From NCBI GenBank assembly GCA_945910005.1, contig OX246738.1:19849458-19913457 (forward strand): a DNA stretch of 64,000 nucleotides. The letters are read 5' to 3'. Position 1 is the first letter of the stretch; each line of letters opens with the position of its first letter. Under the pieces are notes generated by a model. The model made no database searches and had not been told where the DNA came from. It saw only the letters and a program-made list of their open reading frames with translations. The DNA is from Isoperla grammatica. Lineage: Eukaryota; Arthropoda; Insecta; Plecoptera; Perlodidae. The position numbers and the translations under genes are program-made. This document shows positions 38,411 through 51,265 of this stretch, piece after piece.

Positions 38411-41400
38411 CTCGCGCGGGTTGGAGACAAGTCCTGATCAACACCGCAATGTGGACCATCATGCACTGCGGCCTGGGACGGTGTAGCCAGCAGACCGACA
38501 ACAAAAGGAACACACCATGGAACACACGTGGGTTGGAGACAAGTCCTGATCAACACCGCAATGTGGACCATCATGCACTGCGGCCTGGGACGGTGTAGCC
38601 AGCAGACCGACAACAGAAGGAACACACCATGGAACACACGCGGGTTGGAGACAAGTCCTGATCAACACCGCAATGTGGACCATCATGCACTGCGGCTGGG
38701 ACGGTATAACCAGCAGACCGACAACAGAAGGAACACACTATGGAACACACCATGGAACACACGCGGGTTGGAGACAAGTCCTGATCAACACCGCAATGTG
38801 GACCATCATGCACTGCGGCTGGGACGGTGTAGCCAGCAGACCGACAACAGAAGGAACACACCATGGAACACACGCGGGTTGGAGACAAGTCCTGATCAAC
38901 ACCGCAATGTGGACCATCATGCACTGCGGCCTGGACTGTGTAGCCAGCAGACCGACAACAGAATGAAAACACCATGGAACACACCATGGAACACACGCGG
39001 GTTGGAGACAAGGTCTGATCAACACCGCAAAGTGGACCATCATGCACTGCGGCTGGGACGGTGTAGCCAGCAGACCGACAACAGAAGGAACACACCATGG
39101 AACACACGCGGGTTGGAGACAAGTCCTGACCAACACCGCAATGTGGACCATCATGCACTGCGGCCTGGACTGTGTAGCCAGCAGACCGACAACAGAATAA
39201 AAACACCATGGAACACACCATGGAACACACGCGGGTTGGAGACAAGGTCTGATCAACACCGCAATGTGGACCATCATGCACTGCGGCTGGGACGGTGTAG
39301 CCAGCAGACCGACAACAGAAGGAACACACCATGGAACACACGCGGGTTGGAGACAAGTCCTGATCAACACCGCAATGTGGACCATCATGCACTGCGGCCT
39401 GGGACGGTGTAGCCAGCAGACCGACAACAGAAGGAACACACCATGGAACACACGCGGTTTGGAGACAAGTCCTGATCAACACCGCAATGTGGACCATCAT
39501 GCACTGCGGCCTGGGACGGTGTAGCCAGCAGACCGACAACAGAAGGAACACACCATGGAACACACGCGGGTTTGAGACTAGTCCTGATCAACACCGCAAT
39601 GTGGACCATCATGCACTGCGGCTGGGACGGTGTAGCCAGCAGACCGACAACAGAAGGAACACACCATGGAACACACCATGGAACACACGCGGGTTGGAGA
39701 CAAGTCCTGATCAACACCGCAATGTGGACCATCATGCACTGCGGCCTGGGACGGTGTAGCCAGCAGACCGACAACAGAAGGAACACACCATGGAACACAC
39801 GCGGGTTTAAGACTAGTCCTGATCAACACCGCAATGTGGACCATCATGCACTGCGGCCTGGACTGTGTAGCCAGCAGACCGACAACAGAAGGAACACACC
39901 ATGGAACACACCATGGAACACACGCGGGTTGGAGACAAGTCCTGATCAACACCGCAATGTGGACCATCATGCACTGCGGCCCGGACTGTGTAGCCAGCAG
40001 ACCGACAACAGAAGGAACACACCATGGAACACACCATGGAACACACGCGGGTTGGAGACAAGTCCTGATCAACACCGCAATGTGGACCATCATGCACTGC
40101 GGCCTGGGACGGTGTAGCCAGCAGACCGACAACAGAAGGAACACACCATGGAACACACGCGGGTTGGAGACAAGTCCTGATCAACACCGCAATGTGGACC
40201 ATCATGCACTGCGGCCTGGACTGTGTAGCCAGCAGACGGACAACAGAAGGAACACACCATGGAACACACCATGGAACACACGCGGGTTGGAGACAAGTCC
40301 TGATCAACACCGCAATGTGGACCATCATGCACTGCGGCCTGGACTGTGTAGCCAGCAGACCGACAACAGAAGGAACACACCATGGAACACACCATGGAAC
40401 ACACGCGGGTTGGAGACAAGTCCTGATCAACACCGCAATGTGGACCATCATGCACTGCGGCCTGGACTGTGTAGCCAGCAGACCGACAACAGAAGGAACA
40501 CACCATGGAACACACCATGGAACACACGCGGGTTGGAGACAAGTCCTGATCAACACCGCAATGTGGACCATCATGCACTGCGGCTGGCACGGTGTAGCCA
40601 GCAGACCGACAACAGAAGGAACACACCATGGAACACACCATGGAACACACGTGGGTTGGAGACAAGGCCTGATCAACACCGCAATGTAGACCATCATGCA
40701 CTGCGGCTGGGACGGTGTAGCCAGCAGACCGACAACAGAAGGAACACACCATGGAACACACGCGGGTTTGAGACTAGTCCTGATCAACACCGCAATGTGG
40801 ACCATCATGCACTGCGGCCTGGACTGTGTAGCCAGCAGACCGACAACAGAAGGAACACACTATGGAACACACCATGGAACACACGTGGGTTGGAGACAAG
40901 GCCTGATCAACACCGCAATGTGGACCATCATGCACTGCGGCTGGGACGGTGTAGCCAGCAGACCGACAACAGAAGGAACACACCATGCAACACACGCGGG
41001 TTTGAGACTAGTCCTGATCAACACCGCAATGTGGACCATCATGCACTGCGGCCTGGGACGGTGTAGCCAGCAGACTGACAACAGAAGGAACACACCATGG
41101 AACACACCATGGAACACACGTGGGTTGGAGACAAGTCCTGATCAACACCGCAATGTGGACCATCATGCACTGCGGCCTGGACTGTGTAGCCAGCAGACCG
41201 ACAACAGAAGGAACACACCATGGAACACACGCGGGTTGGAGACAAGTCCTGATCAACACCGCAATGTGGACCATTATGCACTGCGGCCTGGACTGTGTAG
41301 CCAGCAGACCGACAACAGAAGGAACACACCATGGAACACACCATGGAACACACGTGGGTTGGAGACAAGTCCTGATCAACACCGCAATGTGGACCATCAT

Positions 41401-44400
41401 GCACTGCGGCCTGGACTGTGTAGCCAGCAGACCGACAACAGAAGGAACACACCATGGAACACACGCTGGTTGGAAACAAGTCCTGATCAACACCGCAATG
41501 TGGACCATCATGCACTGCGGCTGGGACGGTGTAGCCAGCAGACCGACAACAGAAGGAACACACCATGGAACACACGCGGGTTTGAGACTAGTCCTGATCA
41601 ACACCGCAATGTGGACCATCATGCACTGCGGCCTGGGACGGTGTAGCCAGCAGACCGACAACAGAAGGAACACACCATGGAACACACGCGGGTTGGAGAC
41701 AAGTCCTGATCAACACCGCAATGTGGACCATCATGCACTGCGGCCTGGAACGGTGTAGCCAGCAGACCGACAACAGAAGGAACACACCATGGAACACACG
41801 CGGGTTTGAGACTAGTCCTGATCAACACCGCAATGTGGACCATCATGCACTGCGGCTGGGACGGTGTAGCCAGCAGACCGACAACAGAAGGAACACACCA
41901 TGGAACACACCATGGAACACACGCGGGTTGGAGACAAGTCCTGATCAACACCGCAATGTGGACCATCATGCACTGCGGCCTGGGACGGTGTAGCCAGCAG
42001 ACCGACAACAGAAGGAACACACCATGGAACACACGCGGGTTTGAGACTAGTCCTGATCAACACCGCAATGTGGACCATCATGCACTGCGGCCTGGACTGT
42101 GTAGCCAGCAGACCGACAACAGAAGGAACACACCATGGAACACACCATGGAACACACGCGGGTTGGAGACAAGTCCTGATCAACACCGCAATGTGGACCA
42201 TCATGCACTGCGGCCTGGACTGTGTAGCCAGCAGACCGACAACAGAAGGAACACACCATGGAACACACCATGGAACACACGCGGGTTGGAGACAAGTCCT
42301 GATCAACACCGCAATGTGGACCATCATGCACTGCGGCCTGGGACGGTGTAGCCAGCAGACCGACAACAGAAGGAACACACCATGGAACACACGCGGGTTG
42401 GAGACAAGTCCTGATCAACACCGCAATGTGGACCATCATGCACTGCGGCCTGGACTGTGTAGCCAGCAGACGGACAAAAGAAGGAACACACCATGGAACA
42501 CACCATGGAACACACGCGGGTTGGAGACAAGGCCTGATCAACACCTCAATGTGGACCATCATGCACTGCGGCCTGGACTGTGTAGCCAGCAGACCGACAA
42601 CAGAAGGAACACACCATGGAACACACCATGGAACACACGCGGGTTGGAGACAAGTCCTGATCAACATCGCAATGTGGACCATCATGCACTGCGGCCTGGA
42701 CTGTGTCGCCAGCAGACCGACAACAGAAGGAACACACCATGGAACACACCATGGAACACACGCGGGTTGGAGACAAGTCCTGATCAACACCGCAATGTGG
42801 ACCATCATGCACTGCGGCTGGGACGGTGTAGCCAGCAGACCGACAACAGAAGGAACACACCATGGAACACACCATGGAACACACGTGGGTTGGAGACAAG
42901 GCCTGATCAACACCGCAATGTAGACCATCATGCACTGCGGCTGGGACGGTGTAGCCAGCAGACCGACAACAGAAGGAACACACCATGGAACACACGCGGG
43001 TTTGAGACTAGTCCTGATCAACACCGCAATGTGGACCATCATGCACTGCGGCCTGGACTGTGTAGCCAGCAGACCGACAACAGAAGGAACACACTATGGA
43101 ACACACCATGGAACACACGTGGGTTGGAGACAAGGCCTGATCAACACCGCAATGTGGACCATCATGCACTGCGGCTGGGACGGTGTAGCCAGCAGACCGA
43201 CAACAGAAGGAACACACCATGCAACACACGCGGGTTTGAGACTAGTCCTGATCAACACCGCAATGTGGACCATCATGCACTGCGGCCTGGGACGGTGTAG
43301 CAAGCAGACCGACAACAGAAGGAACACACCATGGAACACACCATGGAACACACGTGGGTTGGAGACAAGTCCTGATCAACACCGCAATGTGGACCATCAT
43401 GCACTGCGGCCTGGACTGTGTAGCCAGCAGACCGACAACAGAAGGAACACACCATGGAACACACGCGGGTTGGAGACAAGTCCTGATCAACACCGCAATG
43501 TGGACCATTATGCACTGCGGCCTGGACTGTGTAGCCAGCAGACCGACAACAGAAGGAACACACCATGGAACACACCATGGAACACACGTGGGTTGGAGAC
43601 AAGTCCTGATCAACACCGCAATGTGGACCATCATGCACTGCGGCCTGGACTGTGTAGCCAGCAGACCGACAACAGAAGGAACACACCATGGAACACACGC
43701 TGGTTGGAAACAAGTCCTGATCAACACCGCAATGTGGACCATCATGCACTGCGGCTGGGACGGTGTAGCCAGCAGACCGACAACAGAAGGAACACACCAT
43801 GGAACACACGCGGGTTTGAGACTAGTCCTGATCAACACCGCAATGTGGACCATCATGCACTGCGGCCTGGGACGGTGTAGCCAGCAGACCGACAACAGAA
43901 GGAACACACCATGGAACACACGCGGGTTGGAGACAAGTCCTGATCAACACCGCAATGTGGACCATCATGCACTGCGGCCTGGGACGGTGTAGCCAGCAGA
44001 CCGACAACAGAAGGAACACACCATGGAACACACGCGGGTTTGAGACAAGTCCTGATCAACACCGCAATGTGGACCATCATGCACTGCGGCCTGGGACGGT
44101 GTAGCCAGCAGACCGACAACAGAAGGAACACACCATGGAACACACGCGGGTTGGAGACAAGTCCTGATCAACACCGCAATGTGGACCATCATGCACTGCG
44201 GCTGGGACGGTGTAGCCAGCAGACCGACAACAGAAGGAACACACCATGGAACACACCATGGAACACAGCATGGAACACACGCGGGTTGGAGACAAGTCCT
44301 GATCAACACCGCAATGTGGACCATCATGCACTGCGGCCTGGGACGGTGTAGCCAGCAGACCGACAACAGAAGGAACACACCATGGAACACACGCGGGTTG

Positions 44401-46434
44401 GAGACAAGTCCTGATCAACACCGCAATGTGGACCATCATGCACTGCGGCCTGGACTGTGTAGCCAGCAGACCGACAACAGAAGGAACACACCATGGAACA
44501 CACCATGGAACACACGCGGGTTGGAGACAAGGCCTGATCAACACCGCAATGTGGACCATCATGCACTGCGGCTGGGACGGGGTAGCCAGCAGACCGACAA
44601 CAGAAGGAACACACCATGGAACACACCATGGAACACACGCGGGTTGGAGACAAGGCCTGATCAACACCGCAATGTGGACCATCATGCACTGCGGCCTGGA
44701 CTGTGTAGCCAGCAGACCGACAACAGAAGGAACACACCATGGAACACACGCGGGTTGGAGACAAGTCCTGATCAACACCGCAATGTGGACCATCATGCAC
44801 TGCGGCCTGGACTGTGTAGCCAGCAGACCGACAACAGAAGGAACACACCATGGAACACAGCATGGAACACACGCGGGTTGGAGACAAGGCCTGATCAACA
44901 CCGCAATGTGGACCATCATGCACTGCGGCCTGGGACGGTGTAGCCAGCAGACCGACAACAGACAAACACACCATGGAACACACGCGGGTTGGAGACAAGT
45001 CCTGATCAACACCGCAATGTGGACCATCATGCACTGCGGCCTGGGACGGTGTAGCCAGCAGACCGACAACAGAAGGAACACACCATGGAACACACGCGGG
45101 TTGGAGACAAGGCCTGATCAACACCGCAATGTGGACCATCATGCACTGCGGCCTGGGACGGTGTAGCCAGCAGACCGACAACAGAAGGAAAACACCATGG
45201 AACACACCATGGAACACACGCGGGTTGGAGACAAGGCCTGATCAACACCGCAATGTGGACCATCATGCACTGCGGCTGGGACGGTGTAGCCAGCAGACCG
45301 ACAACAGAAGGAAAACACCATGGAACACACCATGGAACACACGCGGGTTGGAGACAAGGCCTGATCAACACCGCAATGTGGACCATCATGCACTGCGGCT
45401 GGGACGGTGTAGCCAGCAGAACGACAACAGAAGGAACACACCATGGAACACACGCGGGTTGGAGACAAGTCCTGATCAACACCGCAATGTGGACCATCAT
45501 GCACTGCGGCCTAGACTGTGTAGCCAGCAGACCGACAACAGAAGGAACACACCATGGAACACACCATGGAACACACGCGGGTTGGAGACAAGTCCTGATC
45601 AACACCGCAATGTGGACCATCATGCACTGCGGCTGGGACGGTGTAGCCAGCAGACCGACAACAGAAGTAACACACCATGGAACACACCATGGAACACACG
45701 CGGGTTGGAGACAAGTCCTGATCAACACCGCAATGTGGACCATCATGCACTGCGGCTGGGACGGTGTAGCCAGCAAACAGACAACAGAAGGAACACACCA
45801 TGGAACACACCATGGAACACACGCGGGTTTGAGACAAGGCCTGATCAACACCGCAATGTGGACCATCATGCACTGCGGCTGGGACGGTGTAGCCAGCAAA
45901 CCGACAACAGAAGGAACACACCATGGAACACAGCATGGAACACACGCGGGTTGGAGACAAGTCCTGATCAACACCGCAATGTGGACCATCATGCACTGCG
46001 GCTGGGACGGTGTAGCCAGCAGACCGACAACAGAAGGAACACACCATGGAACACACGCGGGTTGGAGACAAGGCCTGATCAACACCGCAATGTGGACCAT
46101 CATGCACTGCGTCTGGGACGGTGTAGCCAGCAGACCGACAACAGAAGGAACACACCATGGAACACAGCATGGAACACACGCGGGTTGGAGACAAGTCCTG
46201 ATCAACACCGCAATGTGGACCATCATGCACTGCGGCTGGGACGGTGTAGCCAGCAGACCGACAACAGAAGGAACACACCATGGAACACACCATGGAACAC
46301 ACCATGGAACACACCATGGAACACACGCGGGTTGGAGACAAGGCCTGATCAACACCGCAATGTGGACCATCATGCACTGCGGCTGGGACGGTGTAGCCAG
46401 CAGACCGACAACAGAATGAACACACCATGGTACA
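38411..46434. repeat. 8-kb satellite of 111/112-bp monomers with a 12-bp expandable module
   Basis: The motif TTGGAGACAAGTCCTGATCA recurs with spacing of 111-112 bp or that plus multiples of 12 bp. The extra length is repetition of CACACCATGGAA (one to four copies; four at about 46271-46326). Length also differs by one base among three monomer forms: GCGGCTGGGACGG, GCGGCCTGGGACGG and GCGGCCTGGACTG. I estimate 65-70 monomers. Because 112 is not a multiple of three and stops are rare, frames of 200-474 codons are open on both strands with near-identical content in different frames. That pattern is an artefact of the repeat, so I call no gene. Confidence 0.98.
39456..44035. repeat. 2,234-bp higher-order duplication within the satellite
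   Basis: Rare monomer variants recur at a constant offset of 2,234 bp: GTAGACCATC (about 40686 and 42920), CAGCAGACGGAC (about 40231 and 42465), CATGCAACACACG (40984 and 43218), ACCATTATGCAC (41270 and 43504) and CGCTGGTTGGAAAC (41464 and 43698). Copy 1 is about 39456-41801 and copy 2 about 41690-44035, so the copies overlap at the junction. Only a handful of substitutions separate them, which indicates a recent unequal exchange. Confidence 0.92.
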
Positions 46435-48287
46435 CACCAAGTGCATGTCATGTTCTCAATACAATATAAACTAATATATATTAATACCGTATAAACATAA
46501 ATAAATACAAATATATATTTATTGTCAACCTACGTACTCGGTAACAAGAACTTAGTTTTAGTGAGGGATATTTTACAATATATTATGTTTCATTTCTCTT
46601 ATGACGGCTAAACAGTCAACGTTTATATATAGACTCACACCAATTTTAAAACCATTTAATTAAAGATAATATAAATTTTTTGAATAAAGTTAAGTTTGAC
46701 GAAAAGTACCTTTTAAAGTTATTGCAGTACACTATTAAGTAATGTATTAACTATTTCATCGCGGTTGGTTTTTGTTCTGGCTACCACCCTAAACCATATT
46801 ATACTGCTTCGATAAAATAGTGCGAAGATCTATTTGTCATCAACGGATCGCGAGGCTTATAACTTCATTTAACACTTTGTTGACGGTATGCTTAGTCAAT
46901 ATTCACAAAATAAGGCTAGCAGTTATAGGATTTTAATAAAAACACATTTGTGTTAAAAGCGATAATCAAATTAAGAAATTTAAATCCCCAAAATATGTAA
47001 ATTCTAAAAATAAAAAAAACTGACTACATTTTTTCATTAAGCCACCTTTGAAATAATTTTCAAAGCCTGGCTATCTGTGATGGAAATGACGAGTAACACA
47101 CAGGCTGAGTAATATATACAATAACTGGACCATGCCAAACCCCTTCACAGAGAATTTGCATTTGTTAGTAATGAATTTGATTAGACTGTCTCGAGGTTGT
47201 CCAATCTCCGTTCAAAATTCATCACTTTTGACGTAGCGAATGATGCGTTGTCTAGAGCCGTGAATGGTTTTGTTTATTCATGGTTTGTAAATTAGATGCT
47301 TGGCTTTACGATTTTCCGAGCTACAAGGGGGAAAGTTAAAGTTTCCCTTGTAATCCGTAGGGGGATGCGGATTGTTCATAGGTCGGGATTAAACCACTGT
47401 CATTTGTATTCCAATGACGCTACTTTGTTAGTTTTCTCTTTGCCTATCTCCTATGAAATCCAAGCACTCGTCTGGAGTTAAGACCCATCTCGTTAAACTG
47501 GCTACAAGGACCTCTTTAGACGAAACTACAGACTTCGAGGAGAACACTCAATATTATTTTATTAGGCGCCATTGTAAAGAAACAAACGAAGTATTTTTAT
47601 TTAAAGCACGTTCGCGTGCGTCATAAACTAGGGAAAACTAGAACCAATTAAGGAGACCCTTGCAGCCAACGGGTCGCCGAGAACAGAGACTATATTCCGC
47701 ACGTCCTCAACATCTGTGCGATAACTTAGATACTTTGCGTTCTGATTATACTAGTTTTTATTGTTATTGCCGCTCTAATTGTTTCCAAGCGTCTTTTTGA
47801 TTGTGCGTGATTACAAAATAATTTGTGTCCACACACTTACATATTCTTTCGTACATTACATTGCTTTGTAATCAACATAATTATTTGAGTCAGAATAATA
47901 TCAAAATCACATAGCAACTTCAAAAACAGCACGTTATTATTGAAATCAATTTTTGTCAATTAACAAGTCTAGCATGTATATGAACGGCAGAATATTCTAG
48001 CTTTAAGCTCCAATTCTATAAAACGCATAATAAAACAAACATAAAGGGAAATCATAGTAAAGATAAGATAAGATTGTGTTCATTTAGCTTCACCAGCTAT
48101 TATTGTCATACATACGTACATGTACGTACACTACTATACTATCTTAATATTACTATCAATGAAATATACATAGCTTACACATTATTTTTAATGTAAACTA
48201 TTATTTCTAATAATATTAAAAAATTATATCAATTCCCATACATTCAAATAATTAAGTGTATAGTAACTACGATTCATTTTCCTTTAC
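46435..48287. other. AT-rich intergenic DNA, no gene seen
   Basis: Short frames only, with no recognisable element boundaries. Confidence 0.6.
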
Positions 48288-48520
<233 letters not shown>

Positions 48521-48542
48521 AATTGAATGAACCACAATCATA

Positions 48543-48770
48543 CAATCTCGGTCAAAACCGGCGTCAACATGTTATACGGACGTAATGTCAAGTATTTCCA
48601 TGTGTCTACCTTATTTAACTTCACTAATCACATGTTACTAGTTTAAACAGTCATCAATCTCGGTCAAAGCCGGTGTTTACATGTTATATGGACAATGCAG
48701 ATGTAATGTAAAGTATTTCCATGAGGTACCTTGTTCAACTTCAGTCGTTACTGTCTTGTACTTGTTCATA
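48543..48770. repeat. Two-copy diverged tandem duplication, 112-bp offset
   Basis: CAATCTCGGTCAAA..CCGG..ACATGTTATA..GGAC..TAATGT..AGTATTTCCATG is seen twice, starting at 48543 and 48655, with indels and substitutions. It sits between two TTA tracts. Confidence 0.85.
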
Positions 48771-48775
48771 GTACT

Positions 48776-48832
48776 TGATTATTATTAATATTATCTTTAT
48801 TATTATTATTATTATTATAATTATTATTTTTA
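48776..48832. repeat. Short (TTA)n microsatellite
   Basis: TTA/ATT repeats with a few interruptions flank the preceding duplication on its right. Confidence 0.9.
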
Positions 48833-51194
48833 AATTATTATAGTAAAGTTCGATTATGTTATTTTTGGGTTGTTATTCTATTTATGTCGTTTAACATAAT
48901 GATTGCATGCCTAATTCCAAACTCCAACTGCTTGTATCTGCGCTGTAATTGTACAGACTGCACACTACACCTCTGGGTGGGGGAGAGGGGGATGTATGTG
49001 GAGAATTACAATCCACCCAATTACTGTGTGTTTGTAATGTACAAACAATAGCAACCAAAATTGAATCCTTGCAAAATCCTACAGTAATTAGTAGTTTAAG
49101 CTAATTGTTGTTTATTTCTACCTGATATCTGTGTAATGTTGGCTCACATCCAGCACCGTGTACGTATAAGACCGAGTTGGTCCCCTGCCGGCCATAGATC
49201 AGCCATTGATGGCTATCGCTAACACATGGTGGCCACTGTCGCTACCGCCATCCATCAGAGTGCATTGTGGGTCGCATAACAACGAGGGGGAGACTTTCCG
49301 ATTGGCCGCGTACATTCTCTGAAAGTGTCACAGTAATACACGAAACATCACAATGTACCAGGCTATCAGCACACTGGTACAACTAGATGAATTAACGTAC
49401 CTGCATGAAACACCACTGCTAAGATGATAGCTCAGATTTGGACGTTGAGAGCTTGATGTATCGGATTAGTAATGCCAATAAATAGAACTAAAAAAAAAAA
49501 AATCAGTTAAACCAAATTCGATCTCTATACGGATATGAATTTTCATAATTTATTAAATGGATGTAATGTGTGTAAATTAAAAGCTCTAGCATGTGCAAGT
49601 AAATGTATTTGTAGATTGAACGATTTATATTATAATTCAATTATGTAATTAAGATGAAAGTTACTTTCGGTCATGATGATGTATTATTTGGAAGATTATT
49701 TCTTCTTTCTTGTGGTTTGCTGTAGTTATATACACAAATACAATGTAGGAAAACATCAACAGAAAACAAATAATGGATGCACTAAAATAAGACAAACTAT
49801 ACTAACGCTTCTGAGAAAAAGAGCGAGAAATAAATATGCATATTATATTTTACTTCGTATTTATGTAAAGTCAAGCAACAAATTACAAACTTTGTTTCAG
49901 ATACTTGTAAACGTAGATGGCGTGACGGACACTCAACAACAATCAATATTAAAAACAAGCATCATAGTGCCCAGTAAACAAGAATTGATTTTGTAACTAA
50001 ACTAGCATTTCCATAACATAAAATAATACGGAATATTTGTTTCAATTAACAAAAAAAAAATCTTTACACAATGATGTCATAAATTGCATTCCAGTAGTTT
50101 TGTGCTGAATTACCAACCCAACAAAATAAATACCTTAATTAAATCGATACCCCGAGTTTGTTTGTCACGCCGAGTAACCTGCCGGTGAATTTCCTATCTT
50201 TTTAACCATGCTATGTTGAAGGTGGTGATTTTGAGATAATTTGTAATAACCAATGAAAATAATAATGGTATTTTTTTTATTTTTTTTTTTCTAATTATTG
50301 GCAACAATGGAAAACTTCATTGTTTAAACAGGGTAAGACTAGAAACGCTAAGGATTCTGTAATTGGCCATCAATTTTAAATTTTAAACACTTTTTAGATT
50401 CATTAACATAATGTCTTCAAAACTGGGATGGCATTTTGTTTATTTCATAATACTTTGGAAAATATGATTTTTAAATGACAGTCGTTCTTACAAATTAGGA
50501 TTTTACCAACAAATCGTTAGTAAAGAATTTTTAAATTGAGCAATCATAATTCAATCACCAAATCCCAACCCAATTTTGCTTGGAGTAATGTTTTACACAT
50601 TTAAAAAAAAATCAAGCTTCTATCTTTAAAATTGAAGAAGAAGTAGGAAAAATTGTTACCACAAATGTAAAAAAAAAAAATTAAAAGATATTGGCCTTTA
50701 AAGTTACAATTTTTTTTTTTTTTTTTTCTTGTGCCAAGATGGCTTTTTTTGCCATTCTTTTAACTATCCAATATAAAAAAAGCATCTTCAGTAGATCCGT
50801 CTTCTTTTTTTAAAACAAGGGCCACATTTTTCATTTTTTTAGAAAATTTCACCGAACTGTCCCCTTAAGTTTCTCCCAGAGGAAACCAACAATGGGGCGT
50901 AAATGAGATGTCAAATCCTATGCATAGATCGCATGTTAGGACGCCTCGTTTTGCTCGTAATCCACTGTTTGCAAATGCAAAATCCATGTTGAAGAGGTAG
51001 GTGTAATTAGGATAGTATTAGTGAGTACATTGATTGGTTAAGTCAGAAAAGCAATGGAAATATCTGTAAGTGACATTGGTATAGCTTTATACTCGAGAGA
51101 TAGTTTAATATCAGAAAATGTACAGAATGTAAGTTATTCTGTGCATTTCATATCTTCATCGCAAAAATGTACATGGAGATGTAACAATTTTATT
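48833..51194. other. Intergenic DNA with A/T homopolymers
   Basis: 50270-50800 holds several runs of 8-17 A or T. A 107-codon frame at 49673-49996 has no recognised domain. A GC-richer patch lies at about 49140-49330. Confidence 0.55.
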
Positions 51195-51265
51195 AAAATT
51201 TTCCCCCGAGTGGAGTTCAACCCAGATTCTCTGACTCTACGAATCGGTGTTCTTTCCATTTAAGC
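51195..51265 (-). mobile_element. tRNA-like SINE remnant
   Basis: On the minus strand the block AAGAACACCGATTCGTAGAG, then AATCTGGGTTGAACTCC, parallels the tRNA-like sequence at 59948-60022 (AAGAGCACCG, CGTAGAGAAGG, ATCTGGGTTAGATACCC). The B-box region GGGTTGAACTCC is present but its stem is degraded. This is probably a second copy of the same SINE family. Confidence 0.45.

Noticed and set aside
38411..46434. CRISPR-like array (regular repeats)
   Set aside because: There are no unique spacers between repeats, the monomers are contiguous, no cas-like genes are present and the sequence is eukaryotic.
38528..46469. Many open frames of 200-474 codons on both strands
   Set aside because: They lie wholly in the 112-bp satellite, share content between frames and strands, and end only where one-base monomer differences shift the frame. 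No start context, domain or splice pattern supports coding.
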